The translations under genes were made by a program, and so were the position numbers. Below, piece after piece: positions 17,701 through 25,781 of a stretch of 64,000 nt of DNA (positions are counted from its first letter, which is position 1; the number at the start of each line of letters is the position of its first letter). Source of the stretch: Arthrobacter sp. SLBN-112 (GTDB lineage: Bacteria; Actinomycetota; Actinomycetes; Actinomycetales; Micrococcaceae); NCBI RefSeq assembly GCF_006715225.1, contig NZ_VFMU01000001.1, positions 1,736,001 through 1,800,000 of the forward strand, in the 5' to 3' direction. The notes below the pieces were generated by a model. That model saw nothing but the letters and a program-made list of their open reading frames with translations, was not told the DNA's origin and did not search any database.

Positions 17701-19874
17701 AGGTTGTTCGCGGCGAATTCATCCAGGCCGCTGGCCTTGCAGCGTTCGGTGGCAGGGCCGGCGTCGGACGCGGACAGTTCACGCACGAAGGCGCCCAGCG
17801 CGCGGCCCAGGTCCACGGGCCGCCCCAGCGAATCGCCCTTCCAGAACGGCAGCTTGCCGGGCTGCCCGAACGCAGGGGAGACCAGGACGCGGTCGTGGGT
17901 GATGTCCTCGATCTTCCAGCTGGTGGCGCCCAGGGCGAAGACGTCGCCCACGCGGGACTCGTAGACCATCTCTTCGTCGAGCTCGCCCACCCGCCGGCCG
18001 CCCTTGGGCGCGCGAGCCGGTTTGCCGTCTTCTGACGGGGACGCCGACCCTTCCATCTCGGTGCCGATGATGTAGACGCCGAACAGGCCCCGGTCCGGGA
18101 TGGTGCCGCCGGACGTCACGGCCAGGCGCTGGGCTCCGGGCCGCCCTTCGATGGTGCCGGCATTGCGGTCCCAGATGATCCGCGGCCGCAGCTCGGCGAA
18201 TTCGTCAGACGGGTACCGTCCCGCGAGGAGATCGAGGGTGGCTTCGAAGGCTGAGCGGGGGAGGGACGCGAAAGGTGCGGAGCGCCGGACGGTGCTGAAC
18301 CATTCCTCCACGTCGATGCTGCCCAGGGCGGTTGCGGCCACGGTCTGCTGGGCCAGGATATCCAGCGGGTTGGCAGGGATGCTGAGCCGCTCGATCTTGC
18401 CGCCCAGCATCCGCTCGACCGTGATGGCCGTGTGGACCAGGTCCGCCCGGTGCTTGGGGAAAAGGACGCCCTGGGAAATTTCGCCCACCTGGTGCCCGGC
18501 GCGGCCCACCCGCTGCAGGCCGCTGGCCACGGATGGCGGCGATTCCACCTGCACCACCAGGTCCACCGCACCCATGTCGATGCCCAGTTCCAGGGACGAC
18601 GTGGCCACGACGCACCGCAACCGCCCGGACTTGAGGTCGTCCTCGATGAGGGCCCGCTGGTCCTTGGACACTGAACCGTGGTGGGCGCGGGCCAGCACGG
18701 GATCGGCGCCGGCCGAGCTCCCGGCCTGGGCCATCATGTGTGCAGGGGTGGCAGTGGAAGCGGGAATGCCCGACGGCGGTCCCCCCGGCGTGCCGACAGC
18801 ACCCGCCTGCCCTTCCGGGCCGGGATCGTCCCAGCCGCCGCCCACGGCAACCAGTTGGCGTTCGGCATAGATCTCGTTGAGCCGTGCAGTAAGGCGTTCG
18901 GCAAGCCGCCGGGAGTTGGCGAAGACGATGGTGGACTGGTTGGCCAGCACCAGGTCCACGATTTTTTCCTCCACGTGCGGCCAGATGGAAGCCTGCGGCT
19001 GCAGCCCGGATGCCGGGCCGGAGTCGAATGCTCCTGCCGCTCCCTGCAGGTCCGACATGTCCTCCACCGGCACCGAGACCGTGAGGTCCCAGTTCTTCCT
19101 GGCCGGCGGTGCCACGATCTCGACGGGGGCCGAACCGGCAAGAAACTGGGCCACGAGTTCCCGGGGCTCCACCGTGGCGGAAAGCCCGATGCGCTGCGCT
19201 GGTTTGGGCAGCAGTGCGTCCAGCCGCTCCAGGGACACGGCAAGGTGGGCCCCGCGCTTGGTTCCGGCCACGGCGTGGACCTCGTCAATGATGATGGTGT
19301 CCACCTCGGCAAGGGTTTCGCGGGCCTTCGAGGTGAGCATGAGGAACAGGGACTCGGGGGTGGTGATCAGGATGTCCGGCGGGTTGGCCAGAAGCGCGCG
19401 TCGGTCGCTCGCGGGAGTGTCCCCGGACCGGACCCCCACCGTGATCAGCGGCGCGGGAAGTTCCAGCCGCTTTGCCGTCTGGGTGATGCCGATCAGCGGG
19501 GAGCGCAGGTTCCGTTCCACGTCGACGCCCAAAGCCTTCAAGGGTGAGATGTAGAGGACGCGGGTTTTGCGTTTGGGCGTCCGCACCCGCTTGCCTTTTG
19601 CCGGCGCTTCAGCGGCGGGGTCAGGGGCGTGGGATGCCGAGACCAGGAGCCTGTCCAGGGCCCAGAGGAAGGCCGCCAGGGTCTTTCCGGAACCGGTAGG
19701 GGCCACCACCAGCGCATGCGATCCCGAGGAGATGGCGTTCCAGGCGCCTGCCTGTGCCGGTGTCGGCTCCGAAAACGCACCCAGGAACCAGTCCCTGGTG
19801 GGCCGGCTGAACTGGCCCATCGAGGCGGCCGCGCCGGAAACGCTGCTGCCGGCAGGACGCTGTTCCTGGTTCAT
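14706..19874 (-). CDS. lhr: Lhr-family ATP-dependent DNA/RNA helicase
   Basis: A 1722-residue large helicase-related protein. Motif I is APTGSGKT (about residue 50), motif II DEVH in IIIDEVHAVAGTKRG, and motifs V-VI VATSSLELGIDMGAVD...QRVGRAGH. These are followed by the Lhr winged-helix and the very long Lhr C-terminal domain. A Gly/Ala/Asp-rich low-complexity insert sits at roughly residues 1010-1075. Lhr translocates 3' to 5' on ssDNA, unwinds RNA:DNA hybrids, and is linked to DNA repair in mycobacteria. ATG 19874 is preceded by GGAGG with one base spacing; a Met 18 codons later is an alternative. It is coupled to the downstream nei-type gene. Confidence 0.93.
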   Translation of the reverse strand: MNQEQRPAGSSVSGAAASMGQFSRPTRDWFLGAFSEPTPAQAGAWNAISSGSHALVVAPTGSGKTLAAFLWALDRLLVSASHAPDPAAEAPAKGKRVRTPKRKTRVLYISPLKALGVDVERNLRSPLIGITQTAKRLELPAPLITVGVRSGDTPASDRRALLANPPDILITTPESLFLMLTSKARETLAEVDTIIIDEVHAVAGTKRGAHLAVSLERLDALLPKPAQRIGLSATVEPRELVAQFLAGSAPVEIVAPPARKNWDLTVSVPVEDMSDLQGAAGAFDSGPASGLQPQASIWPHVEEKIVDLVLANQSTIVFANSRRLAERLTARLNEIYAERQLVAVGGGWDDPGPEGQAGAVGTPGGPPSGIPASTATPAHMMAQAGSSAGADPVLARAHHGSVSKDQRALIEDDLKSGRLRCVVATSSLELGIDMGAVDLVVQVESPPSVASGLQRVGRAGHQVGEISQGVLFPKHRADLVHTAITVERMLGGKIERLSIPANPLDILAQQTVAATALGSIDVEEWFSTVRRSAPFASLPRSAFEATLDLLAGRYPSDEFAELRPRIIWDRNAGTIEGRPGAQRLAVTSGGTIPDRGLFGVYIIGTEMEGSASPSEDGKPARAPKGGRRVGELDEEMVYESRVGDVFALGATSWKIEDITHDRVLVSPAFGQPGKLPFWKGDSLGRPVDLGRALGAFVRELSASDAGPATERCKASGLDEFAANNLIQYLNEQKQATEVVPSDTTLVVERFHDELGDWRVILHSPFGMPVHAPWALAVGQRLHQRYGLDGSAMAADDGIVLRVPMMEDEPPGAELFLFDPEELEQIVTAEVGGSALFASRFRECAARALLLPRQTPGKRQPLWQQRQRSAQLLDVARKYPTFPIVLETVRECLQDVYDLPALKDIAASVERRELRIVQTTTQQPSPFAKSLLFGYVAQFLYEGDSPLAERRAAALALDSTLLNELLGRVELRELLDSKVIEATERELQRLAPDRRARGMEGVADLLRLLGPLAPEETAARLQGAAVAGQGAPLGGQDPAGAGQDIAGVGLDDAGDALAVPADAALNEAGSDESGPAETLPAAAAATVEEAAAHLAALQRANRAIKVNIGGVERFAAVEDAARLRDAIGVPLPMGVPLAFIEPVADPLGDLVSRYARTHGPFTAAEAAARLGVGVAVVGTALKRLAADGRVVEGEFRPHAAPPVAAEPDSNGDRDASLDTGEPGGAHPADGPAAGSPTSDVPHIVSSEWCDAEVLRKLRRRSLAALRAEVEPVDAAAYGRFLPAWQHVRTPGGGRGQPSLRGLDGIITAIDQLSGVPVPASAWEPLVLATRVSNYQPAMLDELMAAGEVLWSGAGALPGNDGWISLHLADSVELTLNPAPGFEPGDAGQRLLDHLRNNGGGYFFRQLTEVAGGMDAVLGDQEVVAALWDLAWAGRITGDTFAPVRALIAGGHTTHRQVARAPRARAPRLSRLGRSHGTGLMGSAGLAGGRYGPQGAATPPTAAGRWSALPEPELDATIHARATAELLLDRYGVVTRGSVMAEQILGGFGLMYKVLARLEEAGRCRRGYFIEHLGAAQFAVPATVDRLRSYSEDTQLAKADPVALALAATDPANPYGAALPWPALQDDAGTGHRPGRKAGALVVLVDGALVLYVERGGKTLLAFSDDEAVLAAAGAALVGVVTRGAVDKLIMEKVNGHGILDTPVAAALSAAGAYSTPKGLRIRA

Positions 19875-19923
19875 GCCTCCATCATGCCCCAAGGCACTGA
19901 CAGTAAACTCCCGGATGGCGCGT

Positions 19924-21510
19924 TCACCCAGCCGGAGCCTCCGGCAGGTCCCTGGTGGCCGGGCCCTCGAGCAGCTTGCCCTGGTTGGTGAAGCGCGAGC
20001 CGTGCAGGGGGCAGTCCCACGACTGTTCGTTGTCATTCCAGTGCAGAATGCCGCCCATGTGGGTGCAGACTGCTGAGAGCCGGCAGGTGGTTCCCGCCAC
20101 GGTGGAGACAGCCACCGGCCGGTTGCCCTCGCGGTAGACCTTGCCCTGGCCTTCGGCCGGGACTGCGGCAGCTGCGGAGCCCGCAGGAACAGGTGGTGTC
20201 GGTACGGCACCCTCGGAAGCAGGCACGGCGGATCCGCCCGCGCCCCGTTTCAGGCCATCAATCTTCCGTCCCTCGGTGGTCACCTTCCCCCAGCCGGAAG
20301 CCAGTCGTGCAGCCACGCCGGCATTGAGCGCCACGGCAGACAACGCGCCTGCCGGTGAGGTGATGCGGTGGTGGATGGTGTCCGCCCAGGGCACCTGCCC
20401 GCCCAGGATGTCCGCGGATATCCCCAGCGCAGCGGCGACGGCATTGGTCATTCCCCACTTGTTGTAGCCGGTGCCGAAATAGATCTGGCCCTTGCCGCGC
20501 GGGAGTTTGCCGAAGAAGGGCATGAGGTTGGTGGGCATGTAATCCTGCGCGGACCATGTGTGTGTGGTGACTGCGCCGGGGTAATGCCCGCCCGCCCACT
20601 CGAGCAGGCCGGAAAGGTGCGCCTTTTCCGAATCCGTCCGGCCCACCTGATGCCCGTGCCCGCCCACGAGCAGCAGGTTCCTGCCGTCCATCTCGTAGTT
20701 GCGAAGTGAGTGGGTGGGCTGCTCAACGGAGATGTACATGCCCGGCGGGGGCGCCTGGTCCTCCTGCAGTTCAAGGGCCGCCGCGTAGGAACGGCTTGGC
20801 TTCAGCTTGGCGAAATACAGGCCGCGGTCCAGGACGGGGATGCCCGTGGCCAGGACCACCTTGTCCGCCCTCACACTGCCGTGGTCGGTCTTGACCGCTG
20901 AGGGTGCATCGCCGGTCACGTCCCGGAGGCGCACGCCGCTAACGATATGGCCGCCACGGCTGCGGATGTCAGCCACCAGTGCGTCGATGACCTCCATGGG
21001 GTTGATCTGGGCCTGGTCCCTCAGCCGCACCGCCCCGTGGACAGGGAACGGCAGGCCGGCGTCGCGCACGTAATCCACATCCAGCCCGGCGGTACTGGCG
21101 GCGCTCACCTCTTCGCGCAGCTTCTCGGTGCCTTGTGCAGACGAGGCATAGGTGTAGGCGTCGCGGCGCTGGAAGGGCACGTTGTGCTCCTCCAGGTAGC
21201 GCAGCAGCCACGCCTGGCCTTCCCGGTTCCCGTCCACGTACGCCTGAACCTGCTTCTGCGAGTACTGGCGGGCCAGCTGGGACAGGAAGGTTCCCTGCAG
21301 CAGGGTTACCTTCGCGGTGGTGTTGCCGGTGGTCACGGCCCCGGGGAAGCGGGCTTCCAGTACCAGGACGCTTTGTCCGGAGCGGGCCAGCAGCAGTGCG
21401 GTGACCAGCCCGGTGAGGCCGGCGCCAGCCACCACCGTGTCATACCTGGTGTCAGGTTCGAACGGATCAGAAGTGAAGGGATCCCTGCGGTCCAGCCAAA
21501 TCGACGTCAT
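19924..21510 (-). CDS. FAD-dependent oxidoreductase with C-terminal Rieske domain
   Basis: A 528-residue two-domain protein. Residues about 20-390 form a DAO-type FAD domain with VVAGAGLTGLVTALLLARSG as the nucleotide-binding motif; the last 100 residues are a Rieske [2Fe-2S] domain with CTHMGG and CPLHGS ligands (Cys-X-His ... Cys-X2-His). A Pro/Ala/Gly-rich linker joins them. Homologues with this layout are widespread in actinobacteria and bacilli; the substrate is not known, but a two-electron donor oxidised by FAD with transfer to the cluster is expected. It is on the same strand as lhr, 49 bases upstream, so cotranscription is possible. Confidence 0.85.
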   Translation of the reverse strand: MTSIWLDRRDPFTSDPFEPDTRYDTVVAGAGLTGLVTALLLARSGQSVLVLEARFPGAVTTGNTTAKVTLLQGTFLSQLARQYSQKQVQAYVDGNREGQAWLLRYLEEHNVPFQRRDAYTYASSAQGTEKLREEVSAASTAGLDVDYVRDAGLPFPVHGAVRLRDQAQINPMEVIDALVADIRSRGGHIVSGVRLRDVTGDAPSAVKTDHGSVRADKVVLATGIPVLDRGLYFAKLKPSRSYAAALELQEDQAPPPGMYISVEQPTHSLRNYEMDGRNLLLVGGHGHQVGRTDSEKAHLSGLLEWAGGHYPGAVTTHTWSAQDYMPTNLMPFFGKLPRGKGQIYFGTGYNKWGMTNAVAAALGISADILGGQVPWADTIHHRITSPAGALSAVALNAGVAARLASGWGKVTTEGRKIDGLKRGAGGSAVPASEGAVPTPPVPAGSAAAAVPAEGQGKVYREGNRPVAVSTVAGTTCRLSAVCTHMGGILHWNDNEQSWDCPLHGSRFTNQGKLLEGPATRDLPEAPAG

Positions 21511-21600
21511 GCCAGTCCAACCTGCCTCCGGTGCAAGGCCCTCGCAGGCCAGTTTGTGATGGGTCTGTTATCGACCCCTGCTATCCGCTGCGGATTTGCT

Positions 21601-21610
21601 AAGTATACTT
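21601..21610. promoter_or_regulatory. AAGTATACTT palindrome in the DUF4383 promoter region
   Basis: A perfect 10-base palindrome containing TATACT, a good -10 hexamer, lies about 90 bases before the DUF4383 start and between divergent genes. No convincing -35 box is seen. It may be a -10 element, an operator, or both. Confidence 0.35.
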
Positions 21611-21701
21611 ACGATGTCGGGGGTTAAGTCTATGGTCAGGCTCTATCGGTCACGCTTCACCCGGCAGCCAGAAGCATTCAACGACACAAGCAGGAGAAAT
21701 C

Positions 21702-22175
21702 ATGACAACCATGAATTCCGGCGGTCGCACTGTAGGCCGGACCAACATCCAAAAAGCCGCCCTTGCCGTAGGCGTGGTCTTCCTCCTGGTAGGGGTCCTG
21801 GGGTTCATCCCGGGCATCACTTCCAACTACGACTCCCTGGGGTTCGCGGGGCACGGATCCGGGGCACTGCTGCTGGGCCTCTTCCAGGTATCGATCCTGC
21901 ACAACATCGTCCACCTGCTGTTCGGCGTCGCGGGCATTGCCATGGCCCGCAGCGTGCCCGGCTCAAAGAACTACCTGGTGGTGGGCGGCGCCATCTACCT
22001 GGTGCTGTGGCTCTACGGCCTGCTCATCGGCCAGGACACTGCTGCCAACTTCGTCCCGGTCAACACCGCCGATAACTGGCTGCACTTCGTCCTCGGTGTT
22101 GCCATGATCGGCCTGGGCGTGGCGCTGTCCCGCGGCACGGCACGAACCGGCCGCACCACCACCGCAACCCGGTAA
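21702..22175 (+). CDS. DUF4383 membrane protein
   Basis: A 157-residue protein of the DUF4383 family, four transmembrane helices, unknown function. Recognisable segments are NIQKAALAVGVVFLLVGVLGFIPG in the first helix and LHNIVHLLFGVAGIAMA in the second. AGGAG lies six bases before ATG 21702. It is a single gene ended by the terminator at 22247-22280. DUF4383 proteins are often induced in stress-related regulons of actinobacteria, but nothing in the sequence proves that here. Confidence 0.85.
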   Translation: MTTMNSGGRTVGRTNIQKAALAVGVVFLLVGVLGFIPGITSNYDSLGFAGHGSGALLLGLFQVSILHNIVHLLFGVAGIAMARSVPGSKNYLVVGGAIYLVLWLYGLLIGQDTAANFVPVNTADNWLHFVLGVAMIGLGVALSRGTARTGRTTTATR

Positions 22176-22246
22176 CAACAAAAATGCGGTAACAATGCAA
22201 GGGCAGCCGGCGGAACAGGAACGTTCGACGGCGGCCCGGAAGTACG

Positions 22247-22280
22247 AAAGGCGGCCCGGCTTGATTGCCGGGCCGCCTTT
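22247..22280. terminator. Bidirectional intrinsic terminator
   Basis: AAAGGCGGCCCGGC and its exact inverse flank a 6-base loop, with A and T tails on either side. It lies between the convergent DUF4383 and DUF4232 genes and can serve both. Confidence 0.9.
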
Positions 22281-22302
22281 GGCCGTTAAAGGCTTCGTTG
22301 GG

Positions 22303-22959
22303 TCAGGCCGGCTGGAATGCGCCGATGCTGAGCAGGGTGATGTTTGCGTTGCTGCAGGCCCGGGTGGGCTGCGGGATAAACAGTGACTCGGTGTCCTCGG
22401 GCGGATAAATCCGGTAGCCGGCCGCATCCACGGGGGAGCAGTCCATGTAGTTGCCTGCCTGGGTGTAGCGCAGCACCGCCGTGCCGGTCTGGCCCGGGGC
22501 CAACAGGACGTCGACGACACCGGCGGACTCATCCCGCGTTGCCGGTGCACCAATGGGGGCGCCGGCGGCGTCTGCCACCAGGGAGACGCCCGGGAAACCC
22601 CTGAGGATGCAGGGCTCGGAGCCCTTGTTGGTGAGGTTGAGCTTCATGTAGACACTGCCGGCAGCGCCGCCGCCGGAGGCGTCGGTGGCGGCGGTGAGTT
22701 CGGCCGCCTTGCACAGGGCGGGGGTGCCCGCAGGGGTGGTGCCGGGAGCGGAGGAAGCAGGCGTCGATGTGGCCGGCGCCGAAGTGGCCGGAGGCGGCGT
22801 TGACGCGGTTGGCGACAGGGACTGGCTGGCCTGCCCGGTGGCGGGCGACGTCGTTGTCTGGGACTGCGGCTGGCTTGGACCGCACGCGGTGAGCAGCAGC
22901 GCTGCCGCTGCGGCCGCCGCCGTCATGGCAAACCCCTGGGAAATTTTCTGAGACCTCAT
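22303..22959 (-). CDS. DUF4232 lipoprotein
   Basis: A 218-residue predicted lipoprotein. A basic N terminus and Ala/Leu-rich segment end in the lipobox LTAC with Cys26; a Ser/Thr/Pro/Ala linker (about 30-80) precedes a DUF4232 domain with AELTAATDASGGGAAGSVYMKL at its start and paired cysteines (CILRG, MDCSP, RACSN). The domain is a beta-sandwich of unknown role, exposed on the outer face of the membrane. ATG 22959 is preceded by GAAGG; longer upstream starts would break the signal peptide. Confidence 0.85.
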   Translation of the reverse strand: MRSQKISQGFAMTAAAAAAALLLTACGPSQPQSQTTTSPATGQASQSLSPTASTPPPATSAPATSTPASSAPGTTPAGTPALCKAAELTAATDASGGGAAGSVYMKLNLTNKGSEPCILRGFPGVSLVADAAGAPIGAPATRDESAGVVDVLLAPGQTGTAVLRYTQAGNYMDCSPVDAAGYRIYPPEDTESLFIPQPTRACSNANITLLSIGAFQPA

Positions 22960-23111
22960 GGCACCACCTTCGCGGTACCCGTTGCCCGCGTCAACGATGC
23001 CACCGGCAGTAGACGCAATTTGATGCCCGTATCGTGATGATCCCGGCATCAAACATGCCCGCAATGGGACCTGCGCGGCCATTTCGCCGGCCGGACTGTG
23101 TCCCCCGGCCC

Positions 23112-23165
23112 TCAGTCAGTCTCCGGCCCGCTGCAGTAGGGGCAATCGTCGGGGCAGTCCGTCAT
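23112..23165 (-). CDS. Possible cysteine-rich micro-ORF
   Basis: A 17-codon ORF, MTDCPDDCPYCSGPETD, starts in an ATGA overlap with the stop of the small gene upstream. The Cys-X3-Cys-X2-Cys pattern and start-stop coupling suggest it could be translated. It is too short for a confident call. Confidence 0.35.
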   Translation of the reverse strand: MTDCPDDCPYCSGPETD

Positions 23166-23380
23166 GACGTCACCCCAGCCAGGTCGAAGCCGTCGCCGAT
23201 ATGGAACAGCCGCCGGCCACCCGCCGGCGCAGTCACCCACACCACGTCGCCGTCGTCGGTCCGGGCATCCACCAGCCCGCTGAACGCGGTGTATCCATTG
23301 CTTCGGAGTTCCACTGTGTCGCCGATGTCGACGTTGTCCCAGCGGACGGGGCTTTTTACGCGGCTCGTCATTGAAGTCAC
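23162..23380 (-). CDS. Small hypothetical protein, SH3-like
   Basis: A 72-residue protein with a run of short beta-strand-like segments (DIGDTVELRSNG, VDARTDDGDVVWVTAPAG, GRRLFHIGDGFDL) that resembles a small beta-barrel such as SH3 or a CarD-like fold, but no family is certain. GTG 23380 has GGAAG at good spacing; ATG 23371, three codons later, is the alternative. Its stop overlaps the cysteine-rich micro-ORF. Confidence 0.6.
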   Translation of the reverse strand: MTSMTSRVKSPVRWDNVDIGDTVELRSNGYTAFSGLVDARTDDGDVVWVTAPAGGRRLFHIGDGFDLAGVTS

Positions 23381-23584
23381 GGTTCTTCCTTTGGGGAGAA
23401 TGGGCCAGGCAGCCACTGCCGCCCGGTGATGCCATCAAACAGCCCGGCGAGGGTCGGGCTCAATGGAGGAATGGCCACCCGTTCCGGAACTGCTTTGTGC
23501 AGCCCTCCAGCAGGGTCCTTGTGCCGGCGTGGAACGGCAGGGTTAGACTGCCTGCGTACGTGTTGGCGATCGAAGGAGAAGTTC

Positions 23585-23935
23585 ATGGACTACACCGGAA
23601 GCCAGTCGGAAAAGGCGGTTCCCGCCGGTGAACTGGGCCGCAGCCACATCGGGCAGACAATCAGCTTCCAGCCGAACGAGTTCACCGTCGTCTTCGGCAA
23701 GCTCGCCGGCATCGCGCGGACTGAGGCCATGGTCTACCTGTCCCTGACAGGGGTGGGAAGCGGCACCCACCTGAAGGATGAATACGACCTTCCCTTGACC
23801 CATGAGGTCTACGTACCGGTGGACGTCATTTCCAACGCGGAATCCACCATCAAGGACCTGTTTGGGAAGGTCCAGGAGAACCTCCGCGGGGCCGGCCACA
23901 AGGGAGGCGGCGAGGACCGGACGGACCGGCTCTAA
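23585..23935 (+). CDS. Hypothetical protein
   Basis: A 116-residue soluble protein, acidic to neutral, with no motif I recognise. The middle (ISFQPNEFTVVFGKLAGIARTEAMVYLSL) looks like beta-strands and the C terminus is a charged helix followed by a Gly/Arg tail. AAGGAG lies just upstream of ATG 23585. It is a single gene followed by a strong hairpin. Confidence 0.65.
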   Translation: MDYTGSQSEKAVPAGELGRSHIGQTISFQPNEFTVVFGKLAGIARTEAMVYLSLTGVGSGTHLKDEYDLPLTHEVYVPVDVISNAESTIKDLFGKVQENLRGAGHKGGGEDRTDRL

Positions 23936-23955
23936 CCCCAAGCCCGAACCTTAAG

Positions 23956-23995
23956 GACGTGGACGACGGCGGGAGGTCCCGCCGTCGTCCACGTC
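23956..23995. terminator. Long hairpin terminator between convergent genes
   Basis: A 19-base arm beginning GACGTGGACGACGG is repeated exactly inverted with only two bases between, forming a very stable stem between the hypothetical gene and the ThDP enzyme gene. There is no T-run. Confidence 0.75.
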
Positions 23996-24026
23996 ACCCA
24001 GCAGCGCCCGGCGCTGCAGGCAAGCC

Positions 24027-25742
24027 TTAGTACGCCTTGACCCGCTGCTCCACCACCAGGTGGATCAAGGCGAACGTGCCGTCCCGATCGATCGCTTCCA
24101 GGGCGGCATCCAGCGCGGCCGGGACGTCCCGGTCCTCGGTCACCGTGACCCCGAACCCCCCGAAAGCCCTGGCCATCAACGCAAAATCGGGGTTCTTGAG
24201 CTGGGTGCCGGACACGCGCTGGGGGTAGTGCCGCTCCTGGTGGGTGCGGATGGTGCCGTACTCCTGGTTGTCCATGACCACCACCAGCGGGGTGGCGCCA
24301 TACTGGGCAGCCGTTGCCAGCTCCTGCCCGTTCATGAGGAACTCGCCGTCCCCGGCGATGGTGACCACGCGCCGTCGCGGTTCGGCCAGGGACGCGGCGA
24401 TGGCCGAGGGGACTGAGTACCCCATGGAACCGTTCCGCGCGCTGATCATGGACGCGTAACGGCGGGTGGGGAAGTACCGGTGCGCCCAGTTGGTGTGCTC
24501 ACCTGCACCGAAGGTCACCATTGCGTCCTCCGGTAGCCGGGGGACAAGGTTGGCCATCAGGGTGTCCATCCGCGCCTGCCCGGCCGCCGGGGAAGCGGGA
24601 GGAAGCGCGGCAAAGCGCTCCTGCTCGGCACGCATCCGGCCCGTCCAGGCCTTCCACTCGTCCTTCACGGGCAGGCTGATGTCCGCCAGGCCGCGCACGA
24701 ACGCCTCCGGCTTGGCCAGGATCTGCCGCGACACCGGACCGGACCTTCCGCGCAGTGACGGGTCCACCGTGACCAGGAAATTCTCCTTGTTCCAGTCCTG
24801 CCTGCAGACAAAGCCGTCCGTGATGACGTCCCCCGGCACCGTTCCCACGAAGACCAGGAGGTCGGTCTCCTCCAACAGGTCATACGTGGGGCGTGGACGG
24901 CCGTAGCCGATGGGGCCCACATAGGACGGCGAGTCGAAGGGCACCGTTCCTTGCGTCCGCCACTCCGCCGCCGCCGGGATGTGGTGCCGTTCCAGCCACT
25001 CGGTGAGCTGGTCCGCGGCCTCCTGCGTCCAGTCATTGCCGCCAGTGACGAACAGCGGCTTGCTGGATTGGGCAAGTGCCGCTTCCAACGCAGTTGCGTC
25101 CGTACTGGCCATGCCTCCCGCGGCAACGGGAATGGCAGGGTGCAGCACGGGGCTGACCTGCTGCCGGATGACGTCCTCGGGCAGCCCCACCACCACGGGC
25201 CCGGGCCGCCCGCTCATGGCTGCGAACATTGCTTCAGCCACGATCTCGGACGCCCGTTCCGGGTGGTCAAGGACCATCACCCGCTTGGCGCCGGTGTCGA
25301 ACCAGGACTTGATGTCGAATTCCTGGAAGGCCTCGCGGTCCCGGTGGGCAAACGGGATCAACCCCACGAACAGCAGCATCGGGGTGGAATCCTGCCACCC
25401 GGTGTGCAGTCCCACGTGGGCATTGGCGGCACCGGGCCCCCTGGTCACCATCGCCACCCCGGGACGCTGGTTCAGCTTCCCGTCGGCTTCCGCCATGTAG
25501 GCGGCGCCGCCTTCGTGGCGGCAGACGATGGTTTCGATCGTCGAGTTGTGCAGGCCGTCCAGCACGTCCAGGAAGCTCTCGCCGGGAACCACATAGGTGC
25601 GTTCCACGCCGTGCGCCACCAGCGAATCAACGATCACGTGCCCCGCGGATTTCAGGGCGGGCACCGCGGCGTCCTGGTGATGGACGACGGCGGCGGGCCG
25701 GGTAGGGGAGGAGGTCAGGGTGGGCTGCGGCTCTGGTGTCAT
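24027..25742 (-). CDS. Thiamine diphosphate-dependent enzyme, acetolactate synthase large-subunit-like
   Basis: A 571-residue ThDP enzyme with the three expected domains. The cofactor-activating glutamate is in CRHEGGAAYMAEADG near residue 77, and the ThDP/Mg motif is GDGEFLMNGQE...VVVMDN in the C-terminal third. It resembles acetolactate synthase, but no regulatory small subunit is present and the neighbours are glutaminase and an amino-acid permease, so a catabolic 2-oxo acid decarboxylase or carboligase is as likely. The N-terminal 30 residues are a disordered Pro/Thr-rich extension. It lies 39 bases after the permease and appears to be the last gene of this set. Confidence 0.85.
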   Translation of the reverse strand: MTPEPQPTLTSSPTRPAAVVHHQDAAVPALKSAGHVIVDSLVAHGVERTYVVPGESFLDVLDGLHNSTIETIVCRHEGGAAYMAEADGKLNQRPGVAMVTRGPGAANAHVGLHTGWQDSTPMLLFVGLIPFAHRDREAFQEFDIKSWFDTGAKRVMVLDHPERASEIVAEAMFAAMSGRPGPVVVGLPEDVIRQQVSPVLHPAIPVAAGGMASTDATALEAALAQSSKPLFVTGGNDWTQEAADQLTEWLERHHIPAAAEWRTQGTVPFDSPSYVGPIGYGRPRPTYDLLEETDLLVFVGTVPGDVITDGFVCRQDWNKENFLVTVDPSLRGRSGPVSRQILAKPEAFVRGLADISLPVKDEWKAWTGRMRAEQERFAALPPASPAAGQARMDTLMANLVPRLPEDAMVTFGAGEHTNWAHRYFPTRRYASMISARNGSMGYSVPSAIAASLAEPRRRVVTIAGDGEFLMNGQELATAAQYGATPLVVVMDNQEYGTIRTHQERHYPQRVSGTQLKNPDFALMARAFGGFGVTVTEDRDVPAALDAALEAIDRDGTFALIHLVVEQRVKAY

Positions 25743-25781
25743 GTTCTTTCTTTAGCTCGGAGGGTGGCGGAAGCGCCGGGG

